64,000 nucleotides of DNA from Diploscapter coronatus. Lineage: Eukaryota; Nematoda; Chromadorea; Rhabditida; Rhabditidae. The notes under the pieces are model-generated. The model saw nothing but the letters and a program-made list of their open reading frames with translations. It had not been told where the DNA came from and did no database searches. The stretch lies in contig OZ038423.1 of NCBI GenBank assembly GCA_964036155.1, positions 50,297,249-50,361,248 of the forward strand, read 5' to 3'. Below are positions 41,101 to 52,833 of this stretch, one piece after another; within the stretch, counting starts at the first letter, position 1, and each line of letters begins with the position of its first letter. The translations under genes were made by a program, and so were the position numbers.

Positions 41101-41352
41101 TCAGAAACCAGATTTTCCAGCATATTCTATTTTGATCTGATCTATTATTAACTCATATCTGCGTGCGTCTATCAATAGCTCTTCGGACTTTTTACGTGCC
41201 TGACTCTCGCAAATTGTAACGTCAATTGGGCTCTTCTCCTCTGCGTCTGGGTCTCGATTTGATTGCCCCGATTGCGTCTCTGCCAATCTGCAGACTCGCT
41301 CGATCTCCTTCCTGATCTGCTTAATCCTCGATATTTTCATCATCTCTATCAT
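29113..41352 (-). CDS. large Gln/Ala-rich coiled-coil protein with C-terminal WPP-type motifs, function unknown
   Basis: Nineteen minus-strand exons join in one frame of 824 residues: 41352-41109, 40756-40605, 39725-39614, 39333-39227, 39176-39069, 38952-38881, 38840-38724, 38275-38159, 38051-37935, 37797-37662, 37456-37314, 36039-35908, 33863-33741, 32601-32500, 32194-32069, 30878-30790, 30522-30371, 29861-29721 and 29297-29113. All phases agree. Residues about 1-130 are charged and end in an acidic GSSSEEESDEE run. About 170-345 form a Glu/Lys/Ala/Gln-rich coiled coil with an AQAQAQ run. About 345-520 are Pro/Gln-rich. The last 260 residues repeat Trp motifs: AAVWPPPQEE, DRVWPPVEEE, VQWPPAESE and FTWPPPEP, plus DWNEFPEEE and QEWVPVND. 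Exons 7, 8 and 9 are each 117 nt and symmetric, suggesting exon duplication or cassette use. I do not recognise the family; a cytoskeletal or muscle scaffold is only a guess. The first exon join is the least certain. Confidence 0.72.
39091..39120. repeat. five-copy hexanucleotide repeat GCTTGG inside a coding exon
   Basis: Five tandem GCTTGG units lie in exon 5 of the WPP-motif gene; on the coding strand they read CCAAGC and encode Gln-Ala pairs. The length is a multiple of three, so copy-number change would keep the frame. Nearby exons carry CAG/CAA runs encoding poly-Gln. Confidence 0.9.
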
Positions 41353-42513
41353 ATCCTCTAATCTCTATCACTGCTTCTCACCCCTGCCATGCAGCGATAA
41401 GCCAACAACACATGTGTGCAGTGCAATGCTGCCATTCGCCGCCTCCAGTCTCTGTCCTCTTTTCTTCTCTTCATTTCATCGCTGCTCCCTTCATTCTCTC
41501 AGCCTTATTTTTCAAGCTGCATCTTCGATTATCGATCCGCTCATCTATTTTGCAACCCTAGAAAACCTAAAATATGCGTTAATCTTTAAGTGAATCTGGA
41601 AAAGCGGCAGAAAGCAGAGGGCTCAAACAGATGTTTGTTCAGGCTGCCGAACTGATTATGCAGGAAAAAACTGTAAAAAGGCAGGCCAAAATACTAGAGT
41701 GACAAGGCTCTGAACTGTGCGACAGCATGACAGACAAGTGATCGAATTTCTGAGAAAAGAATGGAAAATCGAGGAGAGTTATTCTGTTAGAAAGCTATAA
41801 GAATAAACGATAAAAATATGGGTGGTAAAACCAACCTGCAATCGGCATTTCGCTCGGCAAATGGCAAATCGACCGACGGCTGCCTACTTGGCTGCTGGCT
41901 GGTCCGTCAAACGACAAGAAGGGGAAGGGGGAAGAGGGGAGAGGCAGAGGGAGGAATCGAAGGATCCAAAACTTGGATGGATCCGCAGAGGGATGGCATG
42001 ACGAGAGACAGACATTGGACAAGCGAATTGGAGAGGGCACAGACAGGTAAAGGGAGCATGACAGTTGTTAGCTGAAAGTGAAAATGATAGAAGCATATCC
42101 ACCTACTCAAAACGAAGACAAGGCAGGGAATGTGTGAAACGCCGAGAGAAAAACTCGCAAAGCAACAGTAAGAAGGAGGTGCCGAGAAGGAGGGAGAACG
42201 CATCACGTATCACTCGGGTGTTGAACGGTGTTCATTCGCATTCGCAATCACAGCAATTTGCAGTTAAGTGTTATATTCAATGACGATACTTTCGAGGAAT
42301 ATCCATTATTTGCATTTTTATATGATAGAATCATTTTAAAAAAAAAACTGGAAACAAAATGGAGCTCTTTTCAATGCATATAAATTATACATGTTCTATC
42401 TACAACAATATCGTACATGCTACTAAAAATAAGCTAAATTGTTTATTTATTATGCATATTATCATATTATAAATTTCACAAATCATAAACATGAGATTTA
42501 ACAATAGCATATA
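41353..42513. other. upstream region of the WPP-motif gene
   Basis: About 41840-42240 is purine-rich on the plus strand, that is pyrimidine-rich on the coding strand of the gene starting at 41352. It includes GACAGACA-type motifs also seen near other gene starts. No gene was supported here. Confidence 0.5.
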
Positions 42514-42854
42514 TAGGGAGGCCAAGTAGTTTTTTCAAAATAGGTTGAATTGGGTAAAGTTGATATCAGTGCGATGGCCGAGGTCGTGACGAACTCAAAA
42601 CTTATTAGATTTTCAAAAACGGCCCATCCTATCAGAACTTGTGCTACTAGAGTTCCGACGTCGTTCATGCCTTCAGAAGGCCTTTTTCGAAAAACCAACG
42701 ACGCCATCATTTCGGGCGTATTTTATTACCCTAATTGGTGTCTTAGTTTCATGAAATTATCAACTAATTAACGGGATAATTAACGATAATTGAAACGTCG
42801 GAAAAATTCATGCATTCTTTCTCTCCCTCAAAAGGGGGACATTTGGCCTCCCTA
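42514..42854. mobile_element. MITE family B, complete copy with terminal inverted repeats
   Basis: The left end TAGGGAGGCCAAGT and the right end ACATTTGGCCTCCCTA are inverted copies, giving an element of about 341 bp. Internally it holds short palindromes (CCTTCAGAAGG and GGCCTTTTTCGAAAAACC). About 210 bp of its right part is repeated at 47905-48119. It lies downstream of the scramblase stop codon. No open frame is seen, so it is presumably non-autonomous. Confidence 0.8.
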
Positions 42855-43054
42855 AGCATATAAACAAAGAAAATTACGCTTACATTTATATACTGACAAA
42901 ACAATACAATTCAATTGCTCAGGTTTCGTGTTGCATGAAGTCCTAAATAATTTTGATAAAATTAAATATTTTAATCAGATATGATTGAATCTTGGTTGCG
43001 TAAAACCTAGTTGGAATTATCATTATTTCATTTTTAAAACTTTTTGTTTAAACT

Positions 43055-44520
43055 CTAAAATTTCCTTACAATGAGGAATGTCGATCCAATGAAGGCAACT
43101 TTCTCGCTGATCGTGACATTTTTCGGGACTGAACTATCAATGAATTGCCAAACAATTATTTCTCACTTACAATAGACGTAAAAATTGTCAGCATTGGTAA
43201 AGAGTTCTGTCCCGAGACCTCTCCACGTCTTTGTAATTGACCCGATATGGCTGCCGTTTGAATAAATCTAAAATTGGATTTAGAAAAAAGGCAAACTAAT
43301 TTGCACCATTTTCTTTTGATGTTACTTTCTTTCTTTACGCCAATAGTAAACCAAAAACGAATAACTATTACGAAGAGAATCATTTTGACTGATAACTAAT
43401 TGCAAAAGTTATGAAAGTTCACAAGCGCTATTTCCTAAATCTCTAACAAAAATGCCAAATGATCAACCTTATATTCCTTGTCCTCACATCCGCACATACA
43501 CTCTTCACAAGGACCTGTAATTTCGTAACACTGTCCGTTGTTCACTCGAAGGAGGTATTCCACTTCGCAGCATGACTGCGTTTGAATCAGATGAGCGATC
43601 TGGTTAAAAAACGTTAGATATCAAGGTTTGGAAGAGAGTAATTGAAGTAAGTATCATAATTATGGTAATAATGTTGTTTGCTTGTGCCGTAATTTTGTTG
43701 AAATGGAAATCAATCTACAGTTTTGCCATTCGGAGTCGAAATCGTACATTCATCAGAAGATGCATTCGAGCAGGCAAGACAATTACTACCTGCGAATAAT
43801 TTGAATGGTCGACTAATTGTCAGAACTTCCTGCAATTTGAAGATAGTTTCTGGAGACGCAAATTTAGATGAAATGCAACCAAAATTGAGAGAAACGTCAT
43901 TATCATCAAGGACTGGTTTGAATAATATTTATCAAATGAATAGAAATGTTGTACGTTTCCAGTTCTGTCGACGATGTGCATGGTGAATTGACGACTGTTT
44001 CCGAGAAGATTCCTCGCCAAAGCGCCAGATTTCTCAAAGGCGAAGAATATCTGGAAAAGTTAATACTTTCAGAGGACACGATTAAATTCAACCTCTGCGT
44101 TGTTCAAGCTCTTTATTGAATATCGATTCCTTGTTTCGTATCCAATAATTGCTTCGAGCATTTCGACTTTCTGAAGGCAAAAATTTTTTTTAAATAAATA
44201 AAATAGTGATTTCTTGAAGATGAGGGAATTTATTTTTTACCGAAATTAGATCTTTTTTCAAAATGTATGGTGCTTGCAAATTATCGATCTCCGAACTAGC
44301 TAAGCTTTCCTAAAAAGTAGAGACTAGTTACCTGCTTTATGATGACTGTATCTAGATTAGCCAAAATTCCTAAACCAGGCGCTCGTGGACCAACATAATT
44401 CATTTCAACACCTGCACCTATATAAAAGAATAATCCTTCTGATTATTTCAAAATGAATTTCGAACCTGGTTGATTTCTGATGAAACCATTTGAAACTGCC
44501 CCATTTCTCCCACTAGCCAT
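43055..44520 (-). CDS. phospholipid scramblase family protein
   Basis: Eight exons (44520-44466, 44411-44332, 44170-44093, 44050-43955, 43829-43719, 43599-43468, 43267-43171, 43128-43055) join to 240 residues. The order of family landmarks is complete: GLGILANLDTVIIKQ, KVEMLEAIIGYETRNRYSIK, FFAFEKSGALARNLLGNSRQ, EVLTISRPF, a Cys-rich loop (SNCLACSNASSDEC), YEITGPCEECMCGC, SITKTWRGLGTELFTNADNF (the calcium-site region) and a C-terminal membrane segment VAFIGSTFLIVRKF. Family members move phospholipids between membrane leaflets in response to calcium, or act in signalling; which applies here is unknown. Compared with vertebrate PLSCR1 the Pro-rich N-terminus is almost absent, leaving only about 28 residues before the core. 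An acceptor lies 1 nt before the ATG, so the start is well set and may be trans-spliced. The gene is divergent from the one at 46047. Confidence 0.92.
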
Positions 44521-44521
44521 T

Positions 44522-46046
44522 CTGAAAGTTGGAAAAAAATGAAATTGCCTATTTTATACTTTTGTTGCTCAGGAAAAAATACTAATAATTTCAAACGTAA
44601 TTGCTGAGTCAGAAATGAGTTAAACGTAGGAGGTTGTAAAAATGACGACCGACATGGTATGTCTGGAAACGAATCTGTGCAAGTTAATGGTCATAAGAAA
44701 TGCGATGCACTTTTGGTCAAAGTCAAGACGAACGTTTTCCTGTACTCTTTGCATATAATATTCCTTGGTTCGCTTGTTGTGCGACTGAGTTTAGTCTCAG
44801 TTGGATATTAGTAAAGCGAAAACGATCGAATACGACGATAACGCGATACCAGCAACAAGTTGATTGATTTGAAAGCAAATATAAAACTCGACGATTTCTG
44901 AGGGAATTGGAGAAAAAATAAGCACGATAGAGACAAAATGTCTAGGGAGCAAAAAGATAAAACATTTTACGAAATATAAAAAAGGTGTGCGCGTGGTCGC
45001 ATAATATCTATCAGAGATGTAAATGCACTGGAAAGTTGGAGATTTCAAAGAAGCAATGTGTTCGGATCGAAAGATAATCAAAAACAGCTCTTGATACATA
45101 ATGAAGGTGAAAATTTCAAAAATTAAAAACGCTTGACAAATAAATTTATACATACGTAAATTGCATAGGTTAACATCATAGACTAGAGCTGTCAGCTCTC
45201 ACTCAACAAAAATTTTCAAATATGAAGTAAATCTAGAAAGTGACTTCTTTGAGCAATAAAAAAATCAGGGTTCTAACAGCTCGACCGTATTTTGCGTGCT
45301 GGGCCGAAAATTTTCGTCCCTTTTTAGAACCCTGAAAAAAAATTCGGCAATCAATTTATTACCAAGTATTACTGTATACAAAATTTCTAAGTGATTGTTT
45401 CTAAATTTGATAGCATATATCAAATTTTAAATACCTCCAAATTTAAGATCTCTTTTAAAGTTGCATTTATCGAAATTCAATTTATCTGCGATAAAGTTCA
45501 GTTTCAGTCGTAGGTGAGTTGTCATGGTAATTGTCATCGAACGAAAGGGCACGACAGGAAACACCTGTATGCAGGGTTTCTAGTCCTAAGAAACCTTAAA
45601 AGCGGCCGATCAATTAATTGACTTCTAAATGATGAAGTTCATGCTAGAACGTATTCTTATATTTCAGTACCATTTCAAGTTGTGTTAAAAAGATAATTTT
45701 CCATATTTCTTTTCGAATCTTTCATTTGTTTTTTCCACATTTACAACCTTTAAACTTCTTTAATATTTAAAAAATATATTCTCTATTTTGCGTTCATTTT
45801 GAAGTGTATAATTTAGTCTAGAAGTAATTAGCCGCTCTCTGGCAAGCCGCGCTTCGCGCGGATTATCTCCAGTCGGTTAGGAGCTGCTTTGCAGTCCGCT
45901 TATTTCGTAGACTTTGCTACTTGCTTGACGTTCAAAAACGTATAACACCAACTTCTAACCTTAACGATTTTCGAAAACTTTCAACTATTTTTTCATCGGA
46001 CATTTCGAATATATAGATGTCAACCAGTTCATTCAGTACTATAACA
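44522..46046. other. divergent promoter region
   Basis: This 1.5 kb region lies between the scramblase (leftward) and the orphan gene (rightward). It holds an inverted repeat at 45265-45335 with 12-nt arms (TCAGGGTTCTAA). A local GC-rich hairpin (CCGCG, CTTCG, CGCGG) lies near 45847. No exon was supported. Confidence 0.5.
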
Positions 46047-47224
46047 ATGGCGGCTTCTGAGCATTCCAATAATTCTGTTCCTTCGTTTGATGAGGTAAGT
46101 TTTCATCTCATCCCGTATCAAAAACGTGTGATTTTTCTTTAGAAACTAACATTAAAAATTCAAATTCTAGGAGATTCCAGTGCCTCGATTTATGAGACTC
46201 GCCGATAAAGAGCATTTCAATCTGTTCAAGTCGATATGGATTGACCGACATCTGACAGTCAAAGAAAAGATCGCTTCTATCGACGTTGCTTCTGTTATCT
46301 TCCCGATAGAGATCCGTAAAGAATATCGAATATGGCGCTATCAGTTCGTCCGAGATATCGTGAATCAGAAATCATTTAGTCAACTTACAAAAAAATATTT
46401 AGACACCAGATTTCGCCAAGAATGAAAGTCCGAAACTTCAAGATATTGTCCGTGTCGTTTACAGATCTGAAGATTCACTTGGTATGATGAATAGTCTTTA
46501 AAATTCTACATTGTCTTTCGCAGATGGATTTGCAAATGCGCTGTGGGAAATAAAAGATTCTTTCAAGTGCAAGAGGCATCTATTCGAATACCTGAATAAG
46601 GAATGTCTCACTACAGTAATGACTCCGTTTCTCGATTCGAGTTCTTGCAAGTAAATTGATGAAGTCTGATATAATCTCACAGATTGATTCAGATCAGTAA
46701 CTCTTTCCTGTCAACATTGCGTCAGCGATTTGCAGTTTCTTGAGAAATTTAATTTTTCTATCGACATTTCAACAGATTCATTTGGATGTATGTTTGCAAA
46801 GCTTGTCTCAGGAGAGAATTATTATGGAGCAAATGATGATCCTATCAATATCAATGGATGCTTATTCAATTACACGGATTCATGGTTTTCTGTGTCTAGC
46901 AAATTCTTCATCCTCTGCATCCCTTTCACCACTTCTGAGTCAATCACGAAGAACTTAAAAACTACTCGTCCAGCGCATAATATACTTTCCAAAACGGGAG
47001 ATGTGTACATGGGAATTGACAAGTTTAACCAACTCAATATTATCGTTTCTACTCAAGATGGAGTAAGCTTCACAAAATAACAACGGGAAAAAATAAAGGA
47101 ATTTCAGCTTAAAGTAGACGATGACGCAAATTTTGTTGGTCGGGTTGTTCAGATGCCGTATAAATCGATGAAGAAGAATGGTTCCTACGTCAGATTTCAG
47201 ATTCTCACCTGTAATCTCATTTAG
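46047..47224 (+). CDS. orphan protein of 309 residues
   Basis: I do not recognise this protein, but the gene model is sound. Six exons (46047-46094, 46171-46359, 46403-46481, 46524-46650, 46693-47062, 47108-47224) join in frame, all with GT...AG introns. The second, third and fifth introns are only 43, 42 and 45 nt. The N-terminal half is helical and charged (LADKEHFNLFKSIWIDRH, RIWRYQFVRDI). The middle has a CQHC pair in LSCQHCVSDLQFLEKF. The C-terminal half looks like beta structure (FGCMFAKLVSGENYYG, GRVVQMPYKSMKKNGSYVRF) and ends TCNLI. There is no signal peptide or membrane segment. An acceptor lies 10 nt before the ATG, so the start is probably right. The direction of transcription is away from the scramblase. 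A lineage-restricted or fast-evolving protein is likely. Confidence 0.72.
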
Positions 47225-47904
47225 AAGAAGGGTCCATATTAGTTTCTTTTATCTATCATCATTAGTAGGAATTAGTTTTTGTTGTAGAAAGTTCGATAAG
47301 TTCCAGCATCTATTCTCTCATTCGTAACTGATTTTCATCAAACCAATACCTTCCATAAACTGGTGGTTTTTCTCATCTTTAGCTATTTACGAGTTGTTCA
47401 TTGATGTACATATTCTTTGTTCTAAACGAACCTTAAAATAGTAATCTCTCATATTTTTTATTATTTTATCTTTCTCAACCTCGATTCAAAGGACATTTCC
47501 CTTCCACCAGAGCAACAATTCCCTAAAGATAAGATAAGCCTTTAGGGTCAATGGTTCTGCCAGGTCCCGCCCCCGCACGGCTTATCTCTCCCCAGGCAAA
47601 ACCAAATCTCGCCGAAAGATATAACCGCTTTTGATTTTTGATGATTTTTATTATTGTCGTATTTTTCCTGAATAAATTCGTAATTAATTACAACTTCGCT
47701 TTATTTCGATTTACTATCCAAGTGAATTATCTGATTCACTAACCGCATCCTATTCCATCTCATCCTTGGTTCTTTCTTCTTGCTTTCCTTTCTCACAACT
47801 CAGGGCCCTCCATCAGAACAAGTGAGTTGATTTGTTTTGATTGATATCGAACCTTACTTTCAAGTCTACCGTTGATCCGTTTGATTTTCACTTTATTTGA
47901 CCTG

Positions 47905-48119
47905 TATCGTCGAGTTCCGACGTCGTTCATGCCTTCAGAAGGCCTTTTTTTTCGAAAAACCAACGACACCATCATTTCGCGAGCATTTTATTACCCCAAT
48001 TGGTGACTTTGTTTCATTAAATTATCGACTAATTAACGGAATAATTTACGATACTTGAAACGGCGGAAAATTTCATGCGTCCTTTCTCTTCTTTGAAAGG
48101 GGGATACTTGGTCTCTCTA
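47905..48119. repeat. MITE family B, copy truncated at its left end
   Basis: From CGAGTTCCGACGTCG to the right end ACTTGGTCTCTCT this matches the right two thirds of the element at 42514-42854, with scattered substitutions. The left terminal repeat is not found where expected, so this copy has lost about a third of its length. It lies between the orphan gene and the HSP70 gene. Confidence 0.8.
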
Positions 48120-48554
48120 GCTAAAGATGCCTAATGCTTACCAATATTTAACAAAGAATTGATCAAAAAGAGTGTCGAAAGCAAACCTCTATCATTTTCC
48201 CTGTTTTATCTATCGTTTTATGCCTTCATTGCTTTCGAAAGAATAATTCCAAACTCTATATTTTTCGCCCTTTTAAACTTAATCGTTATTGCATGAAACT
48301 ATTATTGATTATTTTAGATTAAATCAGTGTGCAGAGAGATTACTTATTGGGTGTTCTTATATTTCTTTCCATGTATATATTTATAAATAATCATCATCGT
48401 TTCTAAAGATACTCCTTTATACTTTGTAATAAATTCTGAAATTCGATAGTATCGAGAAATTTACATAAAAGTTTTATATTATTGCTCACTCATGACGACG
48501 TTATTTATCATTTAGCATCATAACAATACTTATTGATCTACCAAATACTTGAAG

Positions 48555-51500
48555 ATGTCAGGGAAAGCGACAACCACGATTGGAATCGATTTGGGCACTA
48601 CATTCTCGTGTGTGTCCATCGTGAATGGAGCGAATAATGATCCAGAGCCTGTTGCCAATAATTTCGGCAACAGAATCACTCCTTCTGTCATTGCCTATGA
48701 TCCGAAAAATCCATCCACGCTCATTGGAGAGGCTGCAGTGAATTCTGGCCTGGATCCAACAAACATCATCTACGATGCAAAACGAATGATCGGCAGACAG
48801 GCGAATGACACCAGTGTCGAGAAGGACAAGAAGTTGTGGCCATTCTGTGTTGAGAGCAAAGAGGTATTTACAATGTCTATAGTTTGAAAATACTCGTGAA
48901 TAACATTAAAATCTAAACTGATTTTCTAATAATATGATGAATGATAACGAACAATAATTTCATTTCAGGGAAAACCCCATGTCAAATTAATGCATAACGG
49001 GAACGAAAGACTCATTCCTCCTGAACAAATTTCATCTGAAGTGTTGAAGGAAATGAAAGCGATTGCTGAAGTGAGACTAATTTCCGTGGAAATAATGTAA
49101 TTTTACCTTGCATTATTTAGCGCTTTCTAAACACGGATGTAACCGGCGCAGTTATCACTGTGCCTGCTTATTTCGATCACCGACAGAGGAGTGAAACGAT
49201 GCGAGCAGCCGAGATTGCAGGATTGAAGGTGCTCAGACTCGTCAATGAGCCCACTGCAGCTGCTATTGCATACATGAACAAAGACAAAAATGAACTCAAC
49301 GGAAAGACTGTTATGATATTTGACTTGGGTGGAGGTAGGAATACTTATTCGATTGAATTACATAACTTCCTCTCGATGTTCAGTCTTAGGGAGAACAATC
49401 GTCAGAAACCTTCTGCGATCTACCCCAGTATATTTTCTTTAAAAAACCTTCCATCTCTAATCTACCGTTAACCAAAAAGCTCTTGAAACCTATCTCCTAG
49501 TTTATTTTCGTGTGACGAAAGTGTTCCCTAAGAATGCTGATGCCCTCAACCTGAAATGTTTGATCTTCAATTTTCTGATAAGCCCAAATTGAAATAATGC
49601 TATGTAATGAAAGGTCAATCAGATCGATATCATTATGATGCATAACTTCATCCATCTCGAGCCTTTCACGTAGACTTAATGATCAAAATATTCAAGTATA
49701 GAACATAAATTCTAATTCAGCTTAAGTCAATCTAATCCAGGCTAGTAATAGTTCAGTTATTTTTAGGAACATTCGATGTCTCAATTGTGAAGATCAATGA
49801 CGGCATAAAAGTTATTGCCATTGCTGGTCACAATCATATAGGTGCGTATCTTCTACTTAATGACGAATAATTCCTAAGAAATATTTAGGAGGACAAGATT
49901 TCGATGAGTCGATCATGGAATACTTCAAAAAGTGTTATAAAGAGAAAAAGAATCGTGACTTTCCTACAAATCGACCGAAACTCCTGAGTCGATTGCGACT
50001 GAATTGCCGAGAGGCCAAACACATTCTGTCTAATCGCGAGCAGCCCGCTCCTATCACTGTACAAAATTAGATAGTTATTTGTTGAAACTAGGTATTCAGA
50101 TTGAAGTGAATGAGGACGAGGATTTCACTTGTGAATTGACGAGAGAAAAACTTAACGAGATGATTGGGCCGATGTTGGACGGCACACTCTACATTGTGGA
50201 TAAGGCAATTCAGCAGGCCGGTATGACAACTAGCAAAATCGACTTGGTGGTGAGATTGCGGTAATCAAGACAGTAATATTTAAAGAAAATTTGTAGCTGC
50301 TGATCGGAGGATCAACCAGAATTCCAAAAATGCAGGAGTTACTAACTAAAAAATTTGGAAAAAATAAATTACGTTATCGCATCAACCCGGACGAGGCAGT
50401 CGCCATCGGAGCGGCCCTTCTCGCTCACAACCTGGATGAATTTGCAGGCGACATTGAAAACAACGTCAGTATTCAGAATAGAATGGTAAGAAAAATACTC
50501 ACTACAGCAAGCAACACAAAATTGATAAATGTTCAATAATTTAGACAAATGAATATAACACAAACCCATGCAGCCGTAGTTCTTGCAATTTCACTAACGA
50601 CCTTTCTGAAGTAACTGCATTGTCCATAGGCATGCAAGTGCGAGGAGGACAAATGTTCAAAATTATTCCCAGTGGAACACGATATCCATGCGAAGTAAGT
50701 TTATGAAGGTCTAAGCTAATGAATCTCACAATTCATAATCTTAATATTCTTTTCAAATATTTTAATGGTTACTTTCGCATTAATTCACTTTTAATTAAGT
50801 ACCATTTTAAGATGAAATATATGTAAAGATTATTCAAACTTAAACAGTAAAAGTGAACGAAATTTTCAAAAATTATACCAAACTCATTAAGTGATATTTT
50901 TCATTTTACAAAATAGAAAGAAAACAGGCGCATATTTCAGTTTGAAGAAAAGTTGACAACATCTTGCGACAATCAATCCTCTGTGTATTCTGGAATTTAT
51001 GAAGGGGAACGAGCGAAAATTGAAAATAATCGCAAATTCGGAGAGATTTCGCTTGAACTAGATAACAAGAATAAAAGAAAAGGATATAAATTAAAGGTTG
51101 GAAATCTATTATCTATTCATCGATATGCTTTTCGCAGCTTCTAAACATGGTTCCTAATTTATTAATTCAGGTTGTCTTCAAAATAGATAGCAACGGAATT
51201 TTGCATGTGACAGAAGAAGAAGTTGAAACAGGAAAAACGGCTGAAATTAAAATAAAATACGATGGAAAACCACAGGAGGATCCTAACATTAGACGGATCG
51301 TTCAGGAAGCTAAAGAGCACGAAAGGGAGGATGCAGAGTTCAACGAACTGATCAACAAGAGGAAAGCATTCGAAAAAGTAGTTTACGAGAAGAAATGGCA
51401 TATTGAAGACAACTCTAAAGTAAATTAATACATCTTAAAATGAGTGTATGTAAAATAGTATAATTTCAGAACAAGACCGCATTAGAAATTGTAAAAAGGT

Positions 51501-51592
51501 ATCTCGACTGGTCTGACAAATTGCCCAGTGATATCAAAGAATACGACAAAGAGCTGGCTAAGTTTAATAAGGACATTGCTGAATATCCGTAA
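48555..51592 (+). CDS. divergent HSP70-family chaperone lacking the EEVD tail
   Basis: Eleven exons (48555-48863, 48969-49070, 49121-49334, 49767-49841, 49889-50058, 50100-50249, 50297-50485, 50545-50694, 50941-51096, 51171-51419, 51470-51592) join to 628 residues. The ATPase signatures are intact: [13 protein letters not shown] at 9-21, FDLGGGTFDVSI, and [13 protein letters not shown] at 341-353; [10 protein letters not shown] is also present. The substrate-binding half is strongly diverged: [15 protein letters not shown] stands where the family has TPLSLGIETAGG. The C-terminus ends KDIAEYP with no GGMP repeats and no EEVD, so TPR co-chaperones such as HOP or CHIP should not dock in the usual way. 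There is no signal or transit peptide and no KDEL, so a cytosolic or nuclear protein is inferred. One intron (50059-50099) is 41 nt; without it the frame would break. The many introns suggest it is not a classic rapidly induced heat-shock gene. No confident heat-shock element was seen upstream. Confidence 0.92.
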
Positions 51593-52833
51593 TTGTTTTG
51601 TGATCGAATTAATGAAATTTGGATTTGGAATAATTATGGAATAGTGTAACACGAAAATTACTAAAAGCAATAATGACTGATAAAAATTGTTAAGAAAAAG
51701 AAGCATTTCATCATTTTCACGTTTCGTTATAATAACATATTCAAATGGACAATTTGATATTTTTACATCTCAATTTTATATTTTCTTTGCAATTTTGGTT
51801 TCTATTAATTTTGCCATCTTATAATGTTTGGAAAATGTTAGGTCAATCGAAATAAATTTATCACAGGAAGACAGTTATTATAGATAAGTGCTCATTTGAT
51901 GAATCAATAATGCATAATTTTTAAATCTGTATCTCACGCATATTCTCTCAAGTTAATAATGGTTTGCTTTGTATTATTTTGCTTCTTTCGCAATCTTATC
52001 TAAAGTTTTGCCCTTTCAATCTGAGGAGATATGTCATTACATTCCAGTTCAATCGATTTATGCGACATAACATTTTGAATTTATTCCATTATCTCGCCGC
52101 CTTTCTCATGATTTTGCGAATTCAATGCTAAATTGAATCTTTCGAAGTTAAACAATGTGATTTTAAGTTTTCATAAATGTTTGATTTTGTTACTTTATCA
52201 AATATTGCGATGCAAAACAAATCTGGGTATTTTACTAGTCGCGCAATAATGAGAATGTGATCGTTTGAAAAAACTGCAGTTTTTATCTTTCTTCTTTCCT
52301 TCATAGAAGAAAGAGTGAGGTTTGTGAACACCTAGAACCAGTACTTCAACATCCATTTGTAAAATTCAGCCGTTTAGAAAGAGCTAGAATGTTTATAAAA
52401 AGTCAATTTATCAAGTAGTTGAATTAGAGAGAACACCTCACCAAATTATCGTTCCTGGACTTGATCTCCATATCAAATCGAGGTTTTACTTCTTGAAACG
52501 ATGACGAAGATCTGTATCGGCACGAGCCATATTATGAAGCAAGTAGCTGCTCTGCACAATGCGAATCAGGCTGTAGACCGACACTCAAAAAGATATGCTT
52601 CATAACATCCACAGAAAATTCGTGAAAATCCACCACAGCACTTCTAAAATAAAATAACGATATTCAATGTTGATTAAAATTTTTAAAATAAATAACACAA
52701 TGAGTATGACAAACCACATGCCAAGGTAAAAACATAAAATTGAAGCTTAAAGATCCGTTTATTGAAACGAAAATCAGTAAATCCAAATAAATTAAACGCA
52801 AAAATCGAACGAGACCAAGAGGAAGATAAATAA
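51593..52833. other. AT-rich intergenic region after HSP70
   Basis: It holds an AATAAA near 51850, a possible HSP70 poly(A) signal, and otherwise no recognised feature on either strand. Confidence 0.5.

Noticed and set aside
48121..48554. Heat-shock element upstream of HSP70
   Set aside because: Near matches such as TTCGAAAGAATAATTC do not have the required GAA/TTC spacing, so no element is claimed.
50041..50100. In-frame stop in the HSP70 reading, suggesting a pseudogene
   Set aside because: A 41-nt GT...AG intron (50059-50099) removes it and joins the frame exactly at a conserved part of the ATPase domain.
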